From Pegea sp. RAD2-039 (taxonomy: Eukaryota > Chordata > Thaliacea > Salpida > Salpidae), in contig JAQGEQ010000365.1 in NCBI GenBank assembly GCA_034620365.1, forward strand, positions 310,001 to 374,000: a DNA stretch of 64,000 nt. Reading direction: 5' to 3'. Below are positions 57,301 through 64,000 of the stretch, one piece after another. The stretch's first letter is position 1; every line of letters begins with the position of its first letter. The translations under genes and the position numbers were made by a program. The notes beneath the pieces were generated by a model, which saw only the letters and a program-made list of their open reading frames with translations, had not been told where the DNA came from and did no database searches.

Positions 57301-57789
57301 GATTTAAAGTTTGAAAAATTGTATTGTCATTGCACCTTTAGAAATTTTATTATAAAAACCTTTATGATTAATTAACACAAAACACCAACTAACCGACATT
57401 TGTATTCTCGCTTAATTCGAATAGAACGACGAAAAAACCCTTTGCAACCATCGCAGCTGTAGGCACCATAATGCTTACCAGTTTTTTTATCACCACAAAT
57501 TAAGCAAACCACTTAAAAGAAAATGATTTTAAAATCTGGAAGGGTGTAGAGTTGTAAGCTTACATGCGCGGCTAACAGATAATGGCTGCACAGTGGGATG
57601 GAAAACGAGACCGGTAGTTACTGATGAATACTCTAATAAAAAAATTGTGTAATTTCAGAAAATACTTTCAATTATTTTGAATCAATTATCGATTTGAATA
57701 TTCAATTTCTCACCTGGATATACAGAAAAATAATTTTCGGGTTCATTTTCTGTCAGAGGCATTAAATCTACGAACTGTTGCGCTTCCAT
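54328..57789 (-). CDS. HNF4: Hepatocyte nuclear factor 4-type nuclear receptor
   Basis: Ten minus-strand exons: 57,714-57,789, 57,564-57,632, 57,394-57,511, 57,115-57,209, 56,830-56,972, 56,315-56,461, 55,617-55,726, 54,736-54,869, 54,577-54,685, 54,328-54,481; phases join to 384 residues. HNF4 is a homodimeric transcription factor of the NR2A group, with a fatty acid in its ligand pocket, acting on gut and liver-type metabolic genes in animals. The DNA-binding domain starts at C51: [20 protein letters not shown] with P-box CDGCKG, then [34 protein letters not shown]. The ligand-binding domain begins near residue 175 ([17 protein letters not shown]) and ends [19 protein letters not shown], the activation helix. 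After it I read GKIKIRS and a stop; a GT there leaves a spliced longer end possible. The acidic hinge exon (56,830) is long. Two intron insertions are noted separately. Confidence 0.93.
54960..55195 (-). mobile_element. LINE family 1 3' end inside HNF4 intron 7
   Basis: About 230 bp matching 1-320 and 690-900. Its A+T tail (ATTTATTTATTTATTT on the plus strand) marks the 3' end at 54,965. Minus-strand sequence includes [20 protein letters not shown]-like reading, in parallel with the other two copies. Confidence 0.75.
55862..56300. repeat. 251-bp-offset direct duplication in HNF4 intron 6
   Basis: Two blocks of about 170-190 bp (from about 55,862 and 56,130), sharing CCTTTTCATCTARTCAAG, GAGGCGTTTTTTATATA/CAAGGCGTTTTTTATATA and CATATCTATATATRA, then AAGCATTTTTTGATCA. 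The matching GGCG stands at 55,971 and 56,222. Confidence 0.85.
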
Positions 57790-60700
57790 TATTCAAATAA
57801 AGAAAAAACTAAAAAAACGTTTTTAGATGTTAAACATAATAAGAAAAAAAATAATTAGAAAAATATCAAAATTATTAAAAATATGAAGATTATCAAAAAA
57901 ATATCGTTTTCATCTAATAAAAACTGCCTGTTCAAATTATTTGTTTTGCTCTGACAGGTATTTTTGATTAACCTTATTTTATATGAAACACTAATCTAAA
58001 CTAAACTTAAGATTTTGAAAAAAGGTAATAATTTTGTTTTATATTTGTTCCTATCTTTTTAAAAGTTAATTTTTGATGATAATAAAACTTTATTTTAGAA
58101 TAAAAGTGATTCAAAAACAAAAACACTTTCGAAATAAAAACACTTTAAAAACAAGGCTACTGTATTTTTTTTACTAAGTTTAATTTATTTTCTTAGGTTT
58201 TAAATTGATCAAAACAACCTACAAGATAAAAACAACTTCTTAATGATAACATCAACAATCTTTTAGTTTTTTGGTTGTTTCAATAATTGTTGAAAATTTA
58301 TAAAAGTACTAATTGAACTTATACTAACTCTAGTTAAAGCATTTACTTGATTTAATAAAAATGAAATCACTAATCACCAAAATGTGTTAAAAGCTTTGAT
58401 GAAAGCTGTGATAGAATTTAATTAGATTCAAATAATGATTTAAAATGAATTTAAAATGAATTAATTGCTAATATGTTAATATGTAGCAGGCTTGATAAAC
58501 CACAAAATAAAGATATGTTATGAGAAATTACAAGAGTAAAAAAAATAAATAAAATTTCTTTTTAAGTGCTGTTTAGATAAATAAAATTACCTTTAATTTT
58601 GTAAACTTGAGATAAGAAAACAAAATACTTATGATATCTTTCAAAATAGCTTTATTCAATAAAAGTAAATCAATAAATATACAAACTTTTAAGTAAAAAC
58701 TAGAATAATTCTATAAAAAATCTTACTGCTAGTCAGACGGCTGTTGGTATAAATAAGAGGCTTAAGCGATTACCAACTAAATTTACAAAAAAAAGGTTTA
58801 AGACTTTACTGCCACCAAGTGACGAAAACTCAAAACTGAAAATACAGGAAACTACCCCTTAGACTGACTTTAAACTAATATTTTAAAAAAAGAATTAAAT
58901 AATTCAGCTCAAGTAATACAATTTATAAAATTTAAACTCTTAAACTTATTCTAAAGGCTGTTTTTTGTTTAAAACATATTAATTTATCTTTTTAGATGTA
59001 TTTTTCTAGAATTAAACATTAAAGTCTGACTTTTTTTCTAAAATAACTTTATTAAAGCAAATACTTTCAAGTTTTTAGCTAACAAGAACCTAAAAAAAAC
59101 TAATTTTTAGTCCTTGACAAAATTTAGTAATTTAATACTTTAAGAATTTATCAATCCTTTTTAATCAGGATTTTACTTAAAAATTGATTTGAATTTTATC
59201 AAGAATAAAGTTTTTAAAAAAGTTTAAACTGTGAAAAAAATAAAACTAAGGTAATAAAACTAAAATCAATAAAGCATAAGATAATTTCTATAATAACATT
59301 TTCTTTATCTCTTATTTTCTTGTAAAAACTTGTTGATGTTTTGAATAATATTTTGCAAAAACAAATGAATAATAATTTGATAAAAAGAATAAATTAAAAA
59401 AACTTTTAAATGTTATCATTGTTTGCTAAAACATGAAGATTTTGAATAGAAAAAAAAAAACTCTTTTATCGCTCTTAACACTAAAAGTAAAACTTAAGAT
59501 AAAAAAAATACACAATCAAAATGTTATTCAAGAATTTTTATCAAAATTTGCAAAACTTATTTCATTTATAATTATGAAGAAGTATTATGGGTTTTTAAAT
59601 TTATTCTTTTTGACTTTCTGACAAAAAGAGTTCAAAAAAGTAAATCTTCAAAAAATAAAGATAGAAAATCAAATCAACAATCAATTAAATTATTTAAAAA
59701 GTTTGAAGTTCAAATATATTCAGATATTTAGAACTAATTGAAAAATTAAAGTTATAACTTTAAATACAAAAAGGTAAATTTTTGTGTTGAGCTTAGAAAT
59801 TAAATACAAGTAGATATAGTAATGCCCACTTTTTAGTTATCTATTAGTTTATGCTAATTTTTTCGCCACCTTTTTTTGGAATTTTAAAATAAAATGCTGA
59901 ATAAAAAGTGATTGTCAACTTTAACAATCTTAAAATGTAATTAATAATAATTGATAATTTAGTAATAAGAACATTTTGTCGAAAATAATTAAGAAAGTTT
60001 ACAAGAATTTAAATGATAAACAAATAATACCTCTCCTGGTTCCATCTCACCTGTAGTGACGTGAGCAAAACAAATTTAAAAAATATTTTAAAACAAACAG
60101 ATGAAGCAAATGGGATTTAAATTTGTAGAGCCATGGACATAACTTCTACCGCTTCTAATTTTAATTGAAACCTTTAATCCGATATCAGCAAATCTATATC
60201 CGCTGAATTAGTCAAAGTTAAATCTGAAATGTATTTACTTATTTACTTTATTTAAATGGATTAAAGAATGGTTTGCACTGAAACTCAATTTCATGTCTAT
60301 CTAACTAATAAAAAACGCCGAACAAAAACCAACAGAAACCTTGTCTTTAATTTATAAAAAATATATTTTTTTGTTCTCTTGATTACAAAAATGCTTTTAT
60401 AAACATCTTTAATAACCTGAATTACTTTTCAAACAATTCTTTTTCTGATAAAGAGCAAATTACTAAATGATTCAACCGTTCAACAGATGATGTGATATTG
60501 AGTTTAAAGTCTTTTATTTTTTTACATTTTAGAGAATTTAAGGAATCTAATCTTACTTCTGGTTATTCAGGCAGATACTGGGAACGCAAAGTTTTGTTGA
60601 AAGGTTACTACAATTATAGATTCTAACATGAAAAAAAAGTTTCTGAAGTAATTTGTTGTTTGAACTAAAACTAATTAAATCAAATTATAATAAACAGTCT

Positions 60701-60917
60701 CTTAATAATAAGATCACAACTTTATTAAACGATAACAAATCATTTCACAAACTAACAAATTCTCAAATACAAGTTTAAAATCTCTATTATCAAAGTTGAA
60801 AAGAACACAAAATTATGGATTATTTGAAAATGTTTTAACTCAAATATTCACGTAGTTCATAATAAACTTTTCATGAAAATAATTGAAGAAGTTTTATTCA
60901 GACATGTAGAAAATTAG
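57790..60917. other. Intergenic upstream of HNF4
   Basis: About 3 kb, A+T rich, no supported gene. On the minus strand at 60,046-60,060 a short MEPGE followed by GTATTA could be a 5' exon with donor, but I cannot tie it to HNF4 or to another gene. Confidence 0.5.
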
Positions 60918-61340
60918 TCAAGATTTTTTTGACAGTTCCTTCCGTGTCTTTTGATTAAATTCAGTTTTCATGTTTCTATCATCATTTATATCACAACTAT
61001 CCAATGTACTTACTTCCATCAATTCCTTTTTAATTCTTTTTTTATCTTTTTGAAAACTTATAAACAGCTTTCGATGATAAATAACTAAACCCCACAAAGA
61101 AATGACAGATATTACAAAACTTGTGATCATTACTTTAACAGCAAAAATAAATGTTAATGAAGTTGGGTCAATAGTACTATTTCTCCTAATAGTTTCAGAG
61201 AATCTTTCCACAAGTTTTGATTGAAGGGTTAAAAAGACTTCTAGCGGTGGTGTTTGAAGGATTGAATTTGAAGCAGGATTGATAGTTTTAAAATACGAGT
61301 TGTAGAGCCATCCAAAAGCTTTTGTCAAAAAAGCTTTCAT
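60918..61340 (-). CDS. Hypothetical single-pass membrane protein
   Basis: An ATG-started frame of 140 residues that I do not recognise. Residues about 65-88 (LTFIFAVKVMITSFVISVIS and on) form one membrane segment. Before it are about 60 residues with a possible N-glycosylation site (NST); after it a basic cytosolic-type tail (YHRKLFISFQKDKKRIKKE) with many K, E and D. There is no signal peptide, so a first exon may be missing. The layout (outer part, one helix, basic short tail) is like that of the gene at 63,008 on the other strand but no sequence is shared. It could be a last exon of a longer gene. Confidence 0.5.
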   Translation of the reverse strand: MKAFLTKAFGWLYNSYFKTINPASNSILQTPPLEVFLTLQSKLVERFSETIRRNSTIDPTSLTFIFAVKVMITSFVISVISLWGLVIYHRKLFISFQKDKKRIKKELMEVSTLDSCDINDDRNMKTEFNQKTRKELSKKS

Positions 61341-61980
61341 ATTGAAAATTTAAAAACTGTTAATCTACATCAACAACAATTTAATATTAGGCAAAATAAA
61401 TTCAAATTTTAAAGCGATATACAATAAGAAGTTAAAGCGTGGAAAGTACAGAGAATTGTTAGTCTCTATCTCTGACTAAACAAAAGTTTGCTGAATTAGT
61501 TTTCATGTCGAGTTTTTTTTTTCTTAATTACTAAAAACGAAAAAAAACTTTATTCAATTTGAAAATTATTCTGCAGAATATTTGAATTAAAAGCACGAAA
61601 AGCAAACTTTTTAGTTCTACTGATTTTCAATTTGCATGAATACAATTTTACAAATAAACCAGTTGAATAAAATATATAAATATTTTATAAATATATATAA
61701 TATTATAAATAATAATAAATAAAATTTTAAAACAAACATAAACAAAAATATTTTAAAATGTAGTTTTAATTGCTTCGGATATATATTATTTAGCAAATCA
61801 GAAGCTCATTTGAATCTTTAATACTAATAATAATAATAATCTTTAAACAAAACTTAGTGTTCGGTGCAAACAAAAGACTACCTATTTGTAAATTTAAATA
61901 AATAGAAATATAAGGACTACTTCTCCTATAATCGAGGATGGGTTGTAAGTGATGATGGTTTTAAGATTTCTTTTTCTTAT
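61341..61980. other. Intergenic, nothing recognised
   Basis: A+T-rich DNA upstream of the gene at 60,918. No gene or repeat. Confidence 0.45.
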
Positions 61981-62125
61981 TTTATTTTCGGAGCGATCCG
62001 ATATCTTCCTAGTTTCTGGTTGATGTTGATTGATGATGTTGAGCGATTTCATATCGCACTTGCAAGTATCCTTCGCGAAGACGAGGGCTGATGTTGCGTT
62101 TGCTTTTTGATAGATCCTCAAACAA
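61981..62125 (-). mobile_element. LINE family 2 ORF-tail fragment
   Basis: On the minus strand it encodes FAKDTCKCDMKSLN and ISDRSE, matching the tandem units at 28,256-28,943 (KDTCKRDMKSLN, DIAADRSEW). A single diverged copy. Confidence 0.75.
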
Positions 62126-62325
62126 CAATATGTTTATACGTAAGGACAGAAGTTATCCAATTGTTGCCCATGCAACAGGTTTCCACTATGGTTATTTAAT
62201 ATTGGCTTTTCTAGACAATATTCGAACTTGTATCAAACCCGGAACAACTCACTTGGTGGGTAAACGCTTCGCCACACAGAAGGACTTTTACAAATTTATA
62301 AGCATTAAGTTCGATTTTCTTTAAT
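62126..62325 (+). other. Coding-like relic of unknown type
   Basis: A plus-strand frame reads RKDRSYPIVAHATGFHYGY, then LILAFLDNIRTCIKPGTTHL and VGKRFATQKDF. The first part is echoed at 44,590-44,660 and the last part at 52,570-52,600 at DNA level. Joined to a LINE fragment, it is probably old transposon or gene debris. Confidence 0.35.
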
Positions 62326-63007
62326 TTAATTTCGAATTTTTAAATTTTTTATTTAGATCTAACTTTTTGAAAGTCTGTTAATTGGAGATAGCCAAAAGTT
62401 GGGGATAAATAGCCAAAAGAGTTCCAAACTGAGCTTCAACAATTAACGATTTTCCTCTAATATAAAAAAACTTCATGAACTTTGATCAGTTTACTTCGTA
62501 AAAAAATAATGTCGAAAAAGGTTTCTTGATTGTGAAAAATAAAAGTATTAGAAAGTAAATTATTGGTTTTTACTTTTAAATATAAACTACAAAATTTCAT
62601 TTTACATTTCTTTAACTAAATTTGTGATATTTAATTTTTTTGTTGAAACTTTGATAAACAATTCGTTCAACTTTTTTCGTGGCAAAATGATGATTTCAAA
62701 ATCGCATACGAAGTTATTTTATTTATTCTTCGTTTTTGTGATTAAAATTTAAAAAAAAACTATTTTTGAAACAAGTTAAAAAGCACAAAACCAGTTGAGA
62801 AAACCATTTCAAACCTCGACACTTACAGTTAAAGCTAAGAAAATATATTTTTTGGTATTTTTTGATAATTTTAAAATATTTAATATTTCAATCTATGAAC
62901 GTTTTAGTGTTTAATTTTGAAAATATAAATAATATTTTAGTTATGATAGCTAGTTTCTGAAATATTTGTTTTTTATTTAACATGTTTTTTTTTAAAGTAC
63001 CAACAAG
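62326..63007. other. Intergenic, nothing recognised
   Basis: A+T rich. Upstream exons of the gene at 63,008, if any, should lie here, but I cannot place one. Confidence 0.4.
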
Positions 63008-63613
63008 ATGAATCCTTGTATTTACGAATTCCAAAAAGACCAAGAATCTTTTCGAATAGTCGAAGAACCAATGAGTTTAGCCGATTCCAGAGAATTTTGT
63101 GGGAAATTCAACGAAACATTGGCAAATCTCAACAATACTGAACGCTTTGATTCGGCCTTGGGACATCTTAATAACTGTCTTAAAACAGTTGACGAATTTA
63201 AGATCGCATATCGTGAGCTAAAGCTCTACAGGATTGGATTTCCAGCAGAAGATGAAATAAAATCTTTGGCTGAAAGAGATATTTTTCAAAAAGAGCAACG
63301 TCTTGAAGATGTGTTTGGTAGTGATAACAACAACTTTGTCATTGGGCGATATTTTGACCAGATTACTGCTCTGAAAATCGATGATTCAGAAAAATGGCCG
63401 TTTATTTGCTCCAAAGAAAATCCAGTGATGGCAGAAGCTTTAAAGTTTATTGATGGCTCCTTTTTTAACTTTAGTGAAAGCTCATATGAAGCTTTCAATT
63501 CTTATGCAGTTATTTCTAGCTTAATTGGATGTTTTTTCATGTCATTGATTGTAGTTTTTGTAGTATGGTTTTATAAGAAGAGATCTATTAGACAATCAAA
63601 AGATTTTGTTTAA
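63008..63613 (+). CDS. Membrane protein with divergent C-type-lectin-like region
   Basis: A frame of 201 residues. Residues 20-40 (EPMSLADSREFCGKFNETLA) resemble the second helix of a C-type-lectin fold (AxxFC..xxxxLA.l), and KWPFICSKE at about 136-144 resembles its last strand (..w.fiC...). Four cysteines at about 4, 31, 58 and 142 could pair. Residues about 166-190 (YAVISSLIGCFFMSLIVVFV) are a membrane helix followed by a basic tail KKRSIRQSKDF. Calcium-binding motifs (EPN, WND) are not seen, so sugar binding is doubtful. The frame has no signal peptide; an in-frame stop lies five codons upstream, but AAAG just before 62,998 could be a splice acceptor, so a first exon with a signal may exist. 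Divergent; family call is tentative. Confidence 0.5.
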   Translation: MNPCIYEFQKDQESFRIVEEPMSLADSREFCGKFNETLANLNNTERFDSALGHLNNCLKTVDEFKIAYRELKLYRIGFPAEDEIKSLAERDIFQKEQRLEDVFGSDNNNFVIGRYFDQITALKIDDSEKWPFICSKENPVMAEALKFIDGSFFNFSESSYEAFNSYAVISSLIGCFFMSLIVVFVVWFYKKRSIRQSKDFV

Positions 63614-64000
63614 AAAACTCATCCTTATTCATTAGTATAAACTGATGGAAACAGAAAATATTAAAACTCGATGTCTTCAAACACTGTCTTGATTTTTCTT
63701 TCGACTCATCTTATTAGATTGTTGTAATTTTCTAATAAAGCAAAATGGAAAATTTAGTCTCTTATATTTTATTATACTTTATGTAAGCTAAATGCAGCTA
63801 TTATAGCTACTCATAAACAAGCCTCGTGGTTTTGAAGACATCCTGCTACAGTGCTGGTTTTGATAAAACCAGTATTCAGATTCTACAATAGTTATCAAAA
63901 TTTAGGGTTTCAAAGTCTGTTGATTAAGGGCTAGATTTGAGAAACGAAAATGTAGTTAGCTTATGTGCAGAGACTAGTAAGTGTAAATGGCACGATTTGT
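63614..64000. other. Right edge, nothing recognised
   Basis: A+T-rich DNA after the gene at 63,008. No gene or repeat. Confidence 0.4.

Noticed and set aside
59433-59621. Small open frame
   Set aside because: Lysine, leucine and asparagine rich in A+T-rich DNA, no homology or splice context.
60046-60070. MEPGE plus splice donor as an alternative first exon of HNF4
   Set aside because: Five codons are too few to judge, and no evidence links them to the gene 2.3 kb away.

Overview
The window is nuclear DNA of an animal, by eye roughly three quarters A+T. It has GT-AG introns, mostly 45-150 bp long. A nuclear receptor (HNF4) and a pair of insulin-like prohormone candidates point to a metazoan. 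A full CFAP46, an axonemal central-apparatus protein, points to one with motile cilia. Eukaryotic tRNA-Glu and tRNA-Ser genes and relics of two LINE families agree with this. I cannot fix the phylum from the sequence.

Layout, left to right. 1-1,110: LINE 3' ends. 1,433-3,469: exons 2-6 of an alpha-1,6-fucosyltransferase (FUT8) copy on the minus strand that probably runs off the left edge. 5,182-5,885: the last two exons of another, decayed FUT8 copy. 6,300-19,952: CFAP46 on the plus strand in dozens of small exons, three of whose introns carry arrays of a 15-bp CACGTG repeat. 20,643-21,234: a fourth such array, intergenic. 22,594-26,600: a complete eight-exon FUT8 on the minus strand, with a fifth array in one intron and a 20-bp CCCTAAACCCT-type array in another. 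28,060-28,975: a tandemly repeated LINE ORF tail. 30,322-31,404: GMPPB, without introns. 31,972-32,880: the RNA polymerase III subunit RPC7 gene, six exons. 34,673-35,140: a LINE endonuclease/RT relic. 35,965-36,575 and 40,741-41,300: two small secreted cysteine-rich prohormones with identical gene structure and an insulin-type A-chain cysteine pattern. 42,526-45,508: five tRNA-Glu(UUC) genes. 47,141-50,035: an intronless importin-9. 51,879-51,960: tRNA-Ser(UGA). 54,328-57,789: a ten-exon HNF4. 60,918-61,340 and 63,008-63,613: two single-pass membrane protein genes, the second with a divergent C-type-lectin-like region. The rest is A+T-rich DNA without recognisable genes.

There is no operon-like functional linkage. 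GMPPB makes GDP-mannose, the precursor of the GDP-fucose used by FUT8, but they look like independent housekeeping genes. The most unusual features are the 15-bp CACGTG minisatellite found at five places, three of them sharing one right-hand flank as if it travels as an element; the FUT8 amplification around CFAP46, which dates some insertions; a cluster of seven TGACGTCA palindromes across a CFAP46 intron and exon; and the insulin-like pair.
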